Source: Marinobacter lipolyticus
GTDB lineage: Bacteria > Pseudomonadota > Gammaproteobacteria > Pseudomonadales > Oleiphilaceae
Direction of reading: 5' to 3'
NCBI RefSeq assembly: GCF_018424605.1
Contig: NZ_QTKT01000013.1
Span: 28,036-92,035, forward strand
Length of the DNA: 64,000 nt
Numbering within the stretch: the first letter of the stretch is position 1; every line of letters starts with the position of its first letter. Both the position numbers and the translations under genes were made by a program. Below, one piece after another: positions 9,708 through 18,496 of this stretch. A model generated the notes under the pieces. The model was not told the origin of the DNA. It made no database searches and saw only the letters and a list, made by a program, of their open reading frames with translations.

Positions 9708-11195
9708 TTACTCGGGGCGACGGGGCGATGTTTCAATCCCCAGGCTATCCCAGAGCTCGTCCACCCGCTGTTTGACGTCCTCGGTCATGGCGATGGGCGT
9801 GCCCCATTCCCGGTCGGTTTCGCCCGGCCATTTGTTGGTAGCATCCATCCCCATTTTCGAGCCCAGACCGGACACCGGCGAGGCAAAATCCAGGTAATCA
9901 ATCGGCGTGCTCTCCACCAGAGTGGTATCCCGCGCCGGGTCCATACGGGTGGTCATCGCCCAGATCACGTCCTGCCAGTCCCGGGCGTTGACGTCATCGT
10001 CGGTGACAATCACGAACTTGGTGTACATGAACTGACGCAGGAAGGACCATACCCCCATCATCACCCGCTTGGCATGGCCCGGGTACTGTTTCTTCATGGT
10101 CACCACTGCAAGGCGATAGGAGCAGCCTTCCGGGGGCAGGTAGAAATCCACGATCTCCGGAAACTGCTTCTGCAGAATCGGGATGAACACCTCGTTGAGC
10201 GCCACACCGAGAATGGCCGGCTCATCGGGCGGGCGGCCGGTGTAGGTGCTGTGATAGATCGGGTCCTTGCGATGGGTTATGCGCTCGACGGTAAACACCG
10301 GGAACTCATCCACTTCGTTGTAGTACCCGGTGTGATCCCCGAACGGTCCTTCCGGCGCCACGTCGTCCGGGTAGATGAACCCTTCCAGCACAATCTCGGC
10401 ACTGGCCGGAACCTGCAGATCACTGAGACCACATTTGACCAGTTCGGTGCGGCCGCCCCGTAACAGGCCGGCAAAGGCGTATTCCGAGAGGGTGTCCGGC
10501 ACCGGCGTTACCGCACCAAGAATGGTGGCCGGATCGGCGCCGAGGGCAACCGCCACCGGGTAGGGCTGCCCCGGATTGGCCTTCCTGAACTCCTGAAAGT
10601 CCAGCGCGCCGCCACGGTGACTGAGCCAGCGCATGATCAGCCGGTTCCGGCCAATCACCTGCTGACGGTAAATGCCCAGATTCTGCCGCTCCTTGTTCGG
10701 CCCGCGGGTGATCACCAACGGCCAGGTCACCAGCGGACCGGCGTCCCCGGGCCAGCAGTGCTGCACCGGAATCTGGTACAGATCCACCTGGTCTTTATCG
10801 ATCACCACGTCCTGACAGGGCGCCGAACGCAACACCTTGGGGCTCATGCGCATAACCTGGCGGAACAGGGGCAGCTTTTCGATGGCGTCTTTGAAACCCT
10901 TGGGGGGATCCGGTTCCTTCAGAAAGGCCAGCAGCTTGCCAATGTCCCGCAGCGCGGTCACATCCTCCTGCCCCATGCCCATGGCCACCCGTTTCGGCGT
11001 GCCAAACAGGTTGGCCAGTACCGGCATGTCGTAGCCTTTGGGATTCTCGAACAACAACGCCGGACCGCCTGCCCGCAACGTGCGGTCGCAGATCTCGGTC
11101 ATTTCCAGGTGCGGGTCGACTTCGACGGAAATACGCTTGAGCTCGCCCAGCTTTTCCAGCTGATCGATAAAGTCTCGCAGATCGTTGTATTTCAT
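9708..11195 (-). CDS. ubiD: 4-hydroxy-3-polyprenylbenzoate decarboxylase
   Basis: A 495-residue UbiD that removes the carboxyl group of the ubiquinone precursor, using the prenylated flavin made by UbiX. Conserved blocks include the N-terminal [30 protein letters not shown], and [18 protein letters not shown] 11195 gives the usual family length; upstream in-frame codons run into a large palindrome and are not coding. The reductase gene follows after 13 bases, so the two are likely co-transcribed. Confidence 0.96.
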   Translation of the reverse strand: MKYNDLRDFIDQLEKLGELKRISVEVDPHLEMTEICDRTLRAGGPALLFENPKGYDMPVLANLFGTPKRVAMGMGQEDVTALRDIGKLLAFLKEPDPPKGFKDAIEKLPLFRQVMRMSPKVLRSAPCQDVVIDKDQVDLYQIPVQHCWPGDAGPLVTWPLVITRGPNKERQNLGIYRQQVIGRNRLIMRWLSHRGGALDFQEFRKANPGQPYPVAVALGADPATILGAVTPVPDTLSEYAFAGLLRGGRTELVKCGLSDLQVPASAEIVLEGFIYPDDVAPEGPFGDHTGYYNEVDEFPVFTVERITHRKDPIYHSTYTGRPPDEPAILGVALNEVFIPILQKQFPEIVDFYLPPEGCSYRLAVVTMKKQYPGHAKRVMMGVWSFLRQFMYTKFVIVTDDDVNARDWQDVIWAMTTRMDPARDTTLVESTPIDYLDFASPVSGLGSKMGMDATNKWPGETDREWGTPIAMTEDVKQRVDELWDSLGIETSPRRPE

Positions 11196-11268
11196 TCGGT
11201 GCTCCGTTTTTGCGCTTCCGGTACTACGGAGATGGGACGGCACTGGACTTTTAGCCCGGGGCGGAACG

Positions 11269-11340
11269 AGATGTGGGGCAGGGGCCCCAAAACGGGAAAC
11301 GTGGTTTCCCTGAACGTTTTGGAACCCCTGCCCCACACCT
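11269..11340. repeat. Large nested palindrome between ubiD and rho
   Basis: Arms 11269-11294 and 11315-11340 are complementary over 26 bases with three mismatches. Inside is a second perfect 7-bp stem, GGGAAAC (11294-11300) and GTTTCCC (11304-11310), with loop GTG. It lies in the 202-base gap downstream of rho and upstream of ubiD, both on the minus strand, so it can act as the rho terminator or as a repetitive extragenic palindrome. No T-run follows on either strand. Confidence 0.7.
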
Positions 11341-11397
11341 CATTCTTCAGACTTCAGGTTACGGCACCGCATTCCGGCGCCTCACCTGTGCCTGAAA

Positions 11398-12660
11398 TCA
11401 ACGACGCTTCATGGACTGGAAGAATTCGTCGTTGGTCTTGGTTTCTTTCAGCTTATCCAGCAGGAACTCGATGGCGGCGGTGTCGTCGTCCATGGAGTGC
11501 AGCAGCTTGCGCAGGATCCACACCCGCTGGATGTCTGCCTCGGTCATCAGCAGGTCCTCGCGGCGGGTGCCGGAGCTGCGGATGTTGATGGCCGGGTAGG
11601 TACGCTTCTCGGCAATCTTGCGATCCAGATGGATCTCCATGTTGCCGGTACCCTTGAACTCCTCGTAGATGACCTCGTCCATCTTGGACCCGGTGTTCAC
11701 CAGTGCGGTTGCCAGGATGGTCAGGCTACCGCCCTCTTCCACATTCCGGGCAGCACCGAAGAAGCGCTTGGGTTTCTCCAGGGCGTGGGCGTCCACACCA
11801 CCGGTCAGCACCTTGCCGGAAGACGGAATCACCGTGTTGTAGGCGCGGGCCAGACGAGTGATGGAATCCAGCAGGATCACCACGTCTTTCTTGTGCTCGA
11901 CCAGACGCTTGGCCTTTTCGATCACCATCTCGGCCACCTGAACGTGACGGGCCGGCGGCTCGTCGAAGGTGGAGGCGATGACTTCGCCGCGCACGGTGCG
12001 TTGCATTTCCGTCACTTCTTCCGGACGCTCGTCGATGAGCAGTACCATGACGTGGCATTCCGGATTGTTACGGGTAATGGACTGGGCGATGCTCTGCATC
12101 AGCAGCGTCTTACCGGCCTTGGGCGGAGACACGATCAGACCACGCTGCCCCTTGCCGATGGGCGCCACCAGATCGAGCACCCGCGAGGAAAGGTCCTCGG
12201 TGCTGCCGTTACCGGCTTCGAGCATCAGGCGCTCGTCCGGGAACAGCGGCGTCAGGTTTTCGAACAGAATCTTGTTGCGGGCGTTGTCCGGCTTGTCGAA
12301 GTTAATCTCATTAACTTTCAGCAGGGCAAAGTAACGCTCGCCGTCTTTGGGTGGGCGGATCTTGCCCGCCACCGTGTCACCGGTTCGCAGGTTGAAACGA
12401 CGAATCTGGCTAGGCGACACGTAGATATCGTCAGGGCCGGCAAGGTATGAAGCATCGGCGGAACGGAGGAAACCGAAACCGTCCTGCAGAATTTCCAGTA
12501 CGCCATCACCGTAGATGTCTTCGCCGCTTTTGGCATGTTTCTTCAGAATGGTGAAGATAACATCCTGCTTGCGCGAACGAGCCAGGTTATCAAGGCCCAT
12601 CTCTTGCGCAATATCGAGCAATTCGGGCACGGATTTCTGCTTGAGTTCAGTAAGGTTCAT
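11398..12660 (-). CDS. rho: Transcription termination factor Rho
   Basis: A 420-residue hexameric RNA helicase. The N-terminal RNA-binding domain starts [19 protein letters not shown] and carries DGFGFLRS; the motor domain has the Walker A motif [12 protein letters not shown], the Walker [12 protein letters not shown] and the R-loop region [19 protein letters not shown]. Length and ends match Pseudomonas/E. coli Rho. Unlike the common trxA-rho order, a molybdenum-cofactor block separates it from trxA here. Confidence 0.98.
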   Translation of the reverse strand: MNLTELKQKSVPELLDIAQEMGLDNLARSRKQDVIFTILKKHAKSGEDIYGDGVLEILQDGFGFLRSADASYLAGPDDIYVSPSQIRRFNLRTGDTVAGKIRPPKDGERYFALLKVNEINFDKPDNARNKILFENLTPLFPDERLMLEAGNGSTEDLSSRVLDLVAPIGKGQRGLIVSPPKAGKTLLMQSIAQSITRNNPECHVMVLLIDERPEEVTEMQRTVRGEVIASTFDEPPARHVQVAEMVIEKAKRLVEHKKDVVILLDSITRLARAYNTVIPSSGKVLTGGVDAHALEKPKRFFGAARNVEEGGSLTILATALVNTGSKMDEVIYEEFKGTGNMEIHLDRKIAEKRTYPAINIRSSGTRREDLLMTEADIQRVWILRKLLHSMDDDTAAIEFLLDKLKETKTNDEFFQSMKRR

Positions 12661-13028
12661 AGGTTGTTAGATTGTCAGGAATGGAAGTAAACGAATATTG
12701 GAATGACAGGAATGCCCTTGAACGGATTGATCGGGTATTAGCTGAACTTGGTGCTGGCCAGATGGAGCAACCGGTAAGTGAAGAGAGCCGGAAAAGTACT
12801 GAAGCCAGAGACAGGAAGAACAACCGTTCGCCGGGCACTTGGGATAATCGTCCACCTGACCAATGAATGTCAAGTGATGCTGGCCAAATTTACACCAACG
12901 ACTGCACGCATCACAGCGGAAATACCCCGGGGCCGCCCGGACTCCCCCTCATGGGATACCCCCTTCCATTCCCCTGCCGCTACGGAGATACTGGCCACAA
13001 TCAGTGATTTAACCTGCGGAGCCAGCTC
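12661..13028. other. Divergent rho / moaB intergenic region
   Basis: These 368 bases hold the rho leader (about 180 nucleotides) and promoter on the minus strand and the upstream region of moaB on the plus strand. A plus-strand reading frame of 61 codons from 12681 lies antisense to the rho leader; it has no usable ribosome site and is not called. I see no riboswitch-like structure upstream of moaB that I can defend. Confidence 0.6.
12844..12873 (-). promoter_or_regulatory. Predicted sigma-70 promoter for rho
   Basis: On the minus strand TTGACA (12873-12868) and GATTAT (12849-12844) are separated by 18 bases. This predicts a leader of about 180 nucleotides before the rho start, in keeping with the long attenuated leaders known for autoregulated rho genes. 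Confidence 0.6.
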
Positions 13029-13601
13029 ATGAGCAGCGAAGAAACCAGCGAACTCAAGCCCCTGAACATTGCCATTCTGACGGTATCGGATAGCCGCGGC
13101 GCCGCAGAGGACACCTCGGGCCAGTATCTCGAAGACCAGGTGGTCGAGGCAGGACACCAGTTGATTGCCCGCCGCATCCTTCCCGACGACGTCTACCTGG
13201 TGCGTGCGCTGATGGCCGGCTGGATTGCCGATCCGGACATTCACGCCGTCATCATCACCGGCGGCACCGGATTTCACGAACGGGACAGCACTCCCGAAGC
13301 CGTGGCGCCGCTGCTGGACAAGACCATCGACGGCTTCGGCGAGGAATTCCGGCGGTTGTCCGCCGCGGAAATCGGCACCTCGACGATCCAGTCCCGGGCT
13401 TTTGGCGGCCTGGCCAACCATACGGTGATCTTCTGCCTGCCCGGCTCCACCGGCGCCTGCCGCACTGGCTGGAACGGCATTCTGAGCAGCCAGCTGGACA
13501 GCCGCCACGGCCCCTGCAACTTCTCCGCGCTGGCGTTGCGCAAGCCCCAAGCGCCCTATCAGCGACTGCACGAGAAAATCGGCAGCCGGGGGACCAGATA
13601 A
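13029..13601 (+). CDS. moaB: Molybdenum cofactor biosynthesis protein B
   Basis: A 190-residue MoaB/Mog-family protein that adenylates molybdopterin before metal insertion. The signature [16 protein letters not shown] is intact, as is the [14 protein letters not shown] segment. It is the first gene of a same-strand block moaB-moeA-moaD-moaE, with 2-base gaps to moeA. The SorA sulfite oxidase further along the window is one enzyme that would need this cofactor. Confidence 0.93.
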   Translation: MSSEETSELKPLNIAILTVSDSRGAAEDTSGQYLEDQVVEAGHQLIARRILPDDVYLVRALMAGWIADPDIHAVIITGGTGFHERDSTPEAVAPLLDKTIDGFGEEFRRLSAAEIGTSTIQSRAFGGLANHTVIFCLPGSTGACRTGWNGILSSQLDSRHGPCNFSALALRKPQAPYQRLHEKIGSRGTR

Positions 13602-13603
13602 CC

Positions 13604-14818
13604 ATGGCCGACCAGCAACTGACGCCCGTAGACGCTGCCATCGACCAGCTCCTTGCACAGGCAATGTCGGTGACCGGCCGGCAAACCGTCGCGCTCGCCG
13701 ACAGCCTGGGACGGATTCTTGCGGACGATCATCGGGTACCTGCGGACGTGCCACCCGCCGATAACAGCGCCGTGGACGGTTATGCCCTGAGAGCCCGCGA
13801 CCTGTCAGCGGGCAAGGCACTGCCGGTGTCCGCGCGGGTCCCTGCAGGCCATGCTCCCGCGGCCATTGAGCCTGGCACCGCTGTTCGCCTCTTCACCGGC
13901 TCTGAAATTCCCGCCGGTGCCGATGCGGTGGTGATGCAGGAGCGAACCGAACGGACCGATGCCGGCATTACCGTTCAGGCAGAAGTAAACGAGGGCCAGA
14001 ATATCCGCCGCCGCGGCCAGGACCTGAGCGCGGGCGACCTGGCACTGGCCAGGGGCACCCGCATCCGCCCCCAGGAAATGGGCTTGCTGGCCTCCATGGG
14101 TGCGGCCCGGGTTGAGGTGTCGCGTCGCCTGAAGGTCGCCATCCTGACCACCGGCGACGAGCTGGTGGAACCGGGAACGCCCCTTGAGCCCGGACAGATC
14201 TACAACACCAATCGCTTCACCTTGCTGGGCTTGCTGGCCGCCGCCGGTTGCGAGGTGGTGCTGTGTGAAACGCTCCGGGACACCCGGGAAGCCACCCGTT
14301 CGACCCTGAAACGGGCCGCGGGCGAGGCGGACCTGATCATCACCAGTGGCGGCGTGTCGGTGGGTGAGGAGGATCACGTGCGGGCGGTGCTGGAGGAGTC
14401 CGGAGAGCTGGCGCTGTGGCGGCTGGCGATCAAACCGGGCAAGCCGCTGGCGTTTGGCAAGATCGCCGGCACCCCGATTCTGGGCCTGCCGGGTAACCCT
14501 GCGGCGGTACTGGTGACGTTCCTGGTGGTTGCCATCCCCTACATTCGCAAATGCCAGGGTGCAACGCATTACCGGGCGCAGGGCGAGCGGCTACCCGCCG
14601 CTTTTACGGTCGCATCGCCCTCTATCCGACGGGAGTTTGTGCGGGCACGAAAGGAAGTCCACGACCAGCGGGTCGCCGTTGCCGCCTATCCCAACCAGAG
14701 CTCCGGCATGCTCAGTTCGGCGTGCTGGGCCGATGGCCTGGCGGTGGTTCCGGAGCACACCACGATCAGCCCCGGTGATACACTTACCTATTATTCCTTT
14801 GCCGAGCTTCTGGGGTAA
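13604..14818 (+). CDS. moeA: Molybdopterin molybdenumtransferase
   Basis: A 404-residue MoeA that inserts molybdate into adenylated molybdopterin. The N-terminal half has ADVPPADNSAVDGYALRA and FTGSEIPAGADAVVMQE; the MoaB-like domain has TTGDELVEPG and ITSGGVSVGEEDHV; a C-terminal beta-barrel domain closes the protein. It starts 2 bases after moaB and ends 2 bases before moaD, so it is in an operon. Confidence 0.96.
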   Translation: MADQQLTPVDAAIDQLLAQAMSVTGRQTVALADSLGRILADDHRVPADVPPADNSAVDGYALRARDLSAGKALPVSARVPAGHAPAAIEPGTAVRLFTGSEIPAGADAVVMQERTERTDAGITVQAEVNEGQNIRRRGQDLSAGDLALARGTRIRPQEMGLLASMGAARVEVSRRLKVAILTTGDELVEPGTPLEPGQIYNTNRFTLLGLLAAAGCEVVLCETLRDTREATRSTLKRAAGEADLIITSGGVSVGEEDHVRAVLEESGELALWRLAIKPGKPLAFGKIAGTPILGLPGNPAAVLVTFLVVAIPYIRKCQGATHYRAQGERLPAAFTVASPSIRREFVRARKEVHDQRVAVAAYPNQSSGMLSSACWADGLAVVPEHTTISPGDTLTYYSFAELLG

Positions 14819-14820
14819 TC

Positions 14821-15084
14821 ATGGCCGACGACACCACCCTGACCGTGCGCTTTTTTGCCCGCCTGCGGGAAGAATTGCAGACCGACACCCTGACGCTGCC
14901 GCTGGACACGCCCACCACCGCCGGTCAGCTGCTGTCCACGCTGGCGCAGAAAGGTGGCCCCTGGGCTCAGCTGGCCGGGGGACAACCGGTGATGATTGCG
15001 GTGAACCAAGCCATGGCAAAACCGGACACCCCGCTTAATGGCGGAGACGAGGTGGCGTTCTTCCCACCGGTGACGGGAGGCTGA
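14821..15084 (+). CDS. moaD: Molybdopterin synthase small subunit (sulfur carrier)
   Basis: An 87-residue ubiquitin-fold protein ending in the required Gly-Gly (PPVTGG), whose terminal thiocarboxylate supplies sulfur to MoaE. AFFPPVTGG is the standard tail. It is followed after one base by moaE, its obligate partner. Confidence 0.95.
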   Translation: MADDTTLTVRFFARLREELQTDTLTLPLDTPTTAGQLLSTLAQKGGPWAQLAGGQPVMIAVNQAMAKPDTPLNGGDEVAFFPPVTGG

Positions 15085-15085
15085 A

Positions 15086-15541
15086 ATGAACTATTCGGTT
15101 TCTGTCCAGCATCAGGATTTTGACGTCGCCGAGGAATATCAGGCACTGCGGGACAGCGGTGCCGGCACCGGTGCCATTGCCACCTTCACCGGGCTGGTGC
15201 GCGACAGCGGCGATCTGCAGGGGGTCACCGGGCTGTTCCTGGAGCATTATCCGGGGATGACTGAGCAGGTGGTCACCGGTCTGATTGCCGAGGCATCGAC
15301 CCGCTGGGATGTGCGCAAGGCACGGGTGGTGCACCGAGTGGGCAGGTTGGCGCTGTGCGACCAGATCGTGTTCGTGGGGGTGTGCAGTGCCCATCGCGGC
15401 GATGCGTTTGCGGCCTGTGCGTTTATCATGGACGCGCTGAAAACGTCGGCGCCGTTCTGGAAAAAGGAGTTGTCGGGCGAGGAAGAACATTGGGTTGGGC
15501 AGAGGGATTCCGACCTGGCGCGGCATAGAGATTGGGAATAG
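15086..15541 (+). CDS. moaE: Molybdopterin synthase catalytic subunit
   Basis: A 151-residue MoaE that converts cyclic pyranopterin monophosphate into molybdopterin with MoaD. Family blocks GAIATFTGLVRD, LEHYPGMTE, VHRVGRLALCDQIVFVGV and the catalytic lysines in FWKKE are present. It ends the operon and faces mobA on the other strand across a long hairpin. moaA and moaC are not in this window. Confidence 0.96.
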   Translation: MNYSVSVQHQDFDVAEEYQALRDSGAGTGAIATFTGLVRDSGDLQGVTGLFLEHYPGMTEQVVTGLIAEASTRWDVRKARVVHRVGRLALCDQIVFVGVCSAHRGDAFAACAFIMDALKTSAPFWKKELSGEEEHWVGQRDSDLARHRDWE

Positions 15542-15572
15542 GCAGCATGCCGGTGCCTGACCGGCCGGTCCC

Positions 15573-15676
15573 TAATGCGGGTAGGTGGTGCCGAAAAACG
15601 CTTTGAATACGTCCCTGTACGCTTGGGCTCCGCCATCCATGGCTCCGCACATTTTCGGCACCACCTACCCGCATTA
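15573..15676. repeat. Shared-loop hairpin element, copy 1
   Basis: Arms 15573-15597 and 15652-15676 form a perfect 25-bp inverted repeat around a 54-base loop (15598-15651). The loop matches the loop at 37561-37613 with one substitution and one extra G, while the arms of the two copies are unrelated. It lies between convergent moaE and mobA, and the mobA stop codon is in the right arm. It contains GCCATCCATGGC, itself a small palindrome. Confidence 0.85.
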
Positions 15677-16303
15677 GCGCCCTTCTGTTGAGTTGTCTTC
15701 GATGTCTTTCGGGCGATTCCTGTTTTTGAACGCCTGAGACACATCTGTGAATGCCACCCGTTGAACTCCCGCTGCTTCTGCGAAGGCCATCACTTTGCGA
15801 TTGCCTTGCTGTAGCTGCTTTTCCAGCAGTGGAACCAGGGCTACCGGATAGACACCGTGGAGCGGGTGCACCCTGCCCTCGCATTCGGCGATTACGGCAG
15901 TTTCCGGGGCAGCCTGCCAGGCGCTGACAAGTTTCACCAGAATCGTAGGGGTCATTTCGGGGGTATCACAGGGGCAGACCAGAACCGCAGCGGCACCGTG
16001 AGCCCGGGCCCGGCGCAGGCCAGTGAGAAGGCCGGCGAGAGGGCCCTGGCCGTGAACCGCGGTGTCATCCTCGAATACCTGGTCAGGGGCCGGGGCGAGC
16101 GCGTGGTAGTCATCAAGGGAGCGGTTGGCGCTGATCAGCACAGGGCTGGCAACGGTCGAGAGGGCCGCAAAAACCCATGCGGCCATGGGCCGGCCCTGCC
16201 AGGGAACCATGCCTTTGTCGCGTCCGCCGAGGCGGCGACCTTCGCCTCCGGCCAGCAGCAGGCCGATAACGCGTGACGGGCGGGAAGGGTTCTTCATGGC
16301 CAT
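15674..16303 (-). CDS. mobA: Molybdenum cofactor guanylyltransferase
   Basis: A 209-residue nucleotidyltransferase that joins GMP to molybdenum cofactor for bis-MGD enzymes. The GTP-binding motif LLAGGEGRRLGGRDKG and the later GPLAGLLTGL and PCDTPEMTP segments fit MobA. ATG 16303 or ATG 16297 may start it; neither has a good ribosome site, because the trxA terminator U-tract directly precedes the first. It runs toward moaE on the other strand. Confidence 0.92.
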   Translation of the reverse strand: MAMKNPSRPSRVIGLLLAGGEGRRLGGRDKGMVPWQGRPMAAWVFAALSTVASPVLISANRSLDDYHALAPAPDQVFEDDTAVHGQGPLAGLLTGLRRARAHGAAAVLVCPCDTPEMTPTILVKLVSAWQAAPETAVIAECEGRVHPLHGVYPVALVPLLEKQLQQGNRKVMAFAEAAGVQRVAFTDVSQAFKNRNRPKDIEDNSTEGR

Positions 16304-16340
16304 AAAAAACCGCCCGTGAACCAGGGTTCAGGGGCGGTTT
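16304..16340 (-). terminator. Rho-independent terminator of trxA
   Basis: On the minus strand a GC-rich stem (AAACCGCCC... paired with ...GGGCGGTTT, loop near CTGG) is followed by six T residues. The T-run directly abuts the mobA start codon, so mobA transcription from trxA would need readthrough. Confidence 0.85.
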
Positions 16341-16358
16341 CAGCCGTTCGGGCAGCAA

Positions 16359-16685
16359 TCAGAGATTGCTGTCCAGGAAGGCCGCGAGCTGGGATTTGGA
16401 CAGCGCGCCCACTTTGGTGGCGTCCACGTTGCCGTTCTTGAACAGCATCAGGGTGGGAATGCCACGGATGTTGAACTTGGGCGGCGTTTGCTCGTTCTCG
16501 TCGATATTGAGCTTGCAGATCTTCAGCTTGCCGTCGTATTCATCGGCAATCTCTTCCAGAACCGGCGCGATCATTTTGCACGGGCCACACCATTCAGCCC
16601 AGTAATCTACCAGTACAGGTACGTCAGACTGCAGTACGTCCTGTTCGAAGGATGCGTCGGTTACGTTTACGATATTTCCGCTCAT
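16359..16685 (-). CDS. trxA: Thioredoxin 1
   Basis: A 108-residue thioredoxin with the active site [10 protein letters not shown] and the cis-proline loop [12 protein letters not shown] 16685 ([13 protein letters not shown]) is chosen over ATG 16691 because AGGAA lies at normal distance from it and the length matches E. coli TrxA. A strong terminator follows. It reduces protein disulfides in the cytoplasm. Confidence 0.97.
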   Translation of the reverse strand: MSGNIVNVTDASFEQDVLQSDVPVLVDYWAEWCGPCKMIAPVLEEIADEYDGKLKICKLNIDENEQTPPKFNIRGIPTLMLFKNGNVDATKVGALSKSQLAAFLDSNL

Positions 16686-16906
16686 TACCATTTCCTGATT
16701 CAGGCACCAAACCGGCCTTGCGGCCTTTGCCGAAGCGTGGTGCTGTTGAACGTTGCTGAAGGCTGCCGTAAGAGTACCCGGCGGCCGTTCATCCTCATCT
16801 CAGTAGCGCATACTTTACGCGATTGGTCGGCTGTCTGTGAAGCGGTTCTGCCGACCTCTCGGTTTACCGCTATACTGAGCGGGAGCAAATCCCCGATTTG
16901 CCTCTA

Positions 16907-16936
16907 CTGACAGATCCGCCGGAATTCGCTTATAGT
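16907..16936 (+). promoter_or_regulatory. Predicted sigma-70 promoter for ppx
   Basis: CTGACA (16907-16912) and TATAGT (16931-16936) are 18 bases apart, placing a transcription start about 30 bases upstream of the GTG used for ppx. Confidence 0.5.
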
Positions 16937-16972
16937 ACCGGCACCGGTAACCCCCAGAGGAACTCTTCACCC

Positions 16973-18496
16973 GTGACGGCCACTCCCTCCGCCGAATCAG
17001 AAAATACGTCGCCCGAGCTGCTCGCTGCAATCGACATGGGGTCCAACAGTTTCCACATGGTGGTGGCCCGTCTGGTTCACGGGGAGATTCGCACCCTCGA
17101 GAAGATGGGCGAGAAAGTTCAGCTCGGTGCCGGCCTTGATGCGTACAACCGGTTAACCGAGGACGCTCAGCTTCGCGCCCTCGCCTGTCTCAGCCGATTT
17201 GCCCAGCGCCTTCAGGGCATGCCCGCGGAGGCAGTGCAGATTGTGGGCACCAACGCGCTGCGGGTTGCGCGCAACGCCCAGGAATTCATGTCGCGGGCGG
17301 AGCAGGTGCTGGGCTATCCGGTGGAAATCATTGCCGGTCGCGAAGAGGCCCGTCTGATCTACCTGGGCGTGTCGCACACTCTGTCCGACGACAGCGGTCG
17401 CCGGCTGGTGATTGATATCGGTGGTGGCAGCACGGAATTCATCATCGGCGAGCGCTTCGAGCCCCAGGAACTGGAAAGCCTGCACATGGGCTGCGTGTCC
17501 TTCCGCAATCGCTATTTTGCCGATGGCCGGATTTCCCGGCGCCAGATGGACAAGGCGGTCACCCACGCCCAGCAGGAGCTGCTGAACATCCGTCGCCATT
17601 TCCGCGGTGTTGGCTGGCAGAGCGCGGTGGGGTCGTCCGGGTCGATCAAGGCGATCGCCAGCGTACTGGAGACGCTGAAGATCACCAATGGCGCCATCAC
17701 CCTTGCCGGCATGACCGAACTGCGCCAGCGTCTGATCAGCATGGGCAGGGTCGAAAAACTCGGAGATCTGGGCGTCAGGTCGGACCGCCAGAGTATTTTC
17801 CCGGCCGGTTTTGCCATTCTGATGGGGGCTTTCCAGTCGCTGCAGATCGAGGAAATGACGTTTGCCGAGGGCGCCCTGCGGGAGGGTCTGCTCTACGACA
17901 TTGTCGGGCGCATCCAGCACGAGGACGTCCGGGAGCGCACCATCGCGGCGTTGCAGGAGCGTTATCATGTGGATCAGGCTCATGGCCGCGCGGTGGAAGA
18001 CACCACCATCGCAGCCTGGGATCAGGTTGCCGACACCTGGGCACTGAGAACCCCGGCGGACGAGGAAGTGCTGCGCTGGGCCTGCCGACTGCATGAAATC
18101 GGGCTGACCATTTCCCACAGCCAGTACCACAAGCATGGCGCCTACCTGCTGCGCTATTCTGACCTGCCCGGATTCAGCCAGCAGTTCCAGCGTGACCTGG
18201 CCACTCTGGTGCGGGGCCACCGCCGCAAGTTTTCCTCAGCCATCTTCGAGGGCCTGGACCCGGAAGACATTCCCCGGCTCAAATACCTCTGTGTGCTGGT
18301 CCGTCTCGGGGTGCTGATCCAGCACCCACGCAACATGGAGGCGGCGCCCACCTTTCATCTGCATGCCGGCGAAAACCGGCTGGCCATCGAATTTCCCCAC
18401 GGCTGGCTTGAAGAACGCCCACTGACCCTTGCCGATCTGGAGAACGAAGCGGATTACCTGGCCAAACAGGGTTTCACGCTGGTGGTTAATCCCTAG
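16973..18496 (+). CDS. ppx: Exopolyphosphatase / guanosine pentaphosphate phosphatase
   Basis: A 507-residue Ppx/GppA protein of the ASKHA fold: AAIDMGSNSFHMVVAR phosphate loop, EARLIYLGV, and DIGGGSTEFIIGE, then an HD-like C-terminal helical domain. It hydrolyses long polyphosphate from the end, and some members act on pppGpp. GTG 16973 is preceded by AGAGGAA at good spacing; the longer frame from 16898 crosses the predicted promoter. It converges with the ABC-F gene, overlapping by four bases. Confidence 0.95.
   Translation: MTATPSAESENTSPELLAAIDMGSNSFHMVVARLVHGEIRTLEKMGEKVQLGAGLDAYNRLTEDAQLRALACLSRFAQRLQGMPAEAVQIVGTNALRVARNAQEFMSRAEQVLGYPVEIIAGREEARLIYLGVSHTLSDDSGRRLVIDIGGGSTEFIIGERFEPQELESLHMGCVSFRNRYFADGRISRRQMDKAVTHAQQELLNIRRHFRGVGWQSAVGSSGSIKAIASVLETLKITNGAITLAGMTELRQRLISMGRVEKLGDLGVRSDRQSIFPAGFAILMGAFQSLQIEEMTFAEGALREGLLYDIVGRIQHEDVRERTIAALQERYHVDQAHGRAVEDTTIAAWDQVADTWALRTPADEEVLRWACRLHEIGLTISHSQYHKHGAYLLRYSDLPGFSQQFQRDLATLVRGHRRKFSSAIFEGLDPEDIPRLKYLCVLVRLGVLIQHPRNMEAAPTFHLHAGENRLAIEFPHGWLEERPLTLADLENEADYLAKQGFTLVVNP

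Noticed and set aside
12681..12866. Small plus-strand frame upstream of rho
   Set aside because: It lies antisense to the rho leader, has no properly spaced ribosome site and no recognisable domain.
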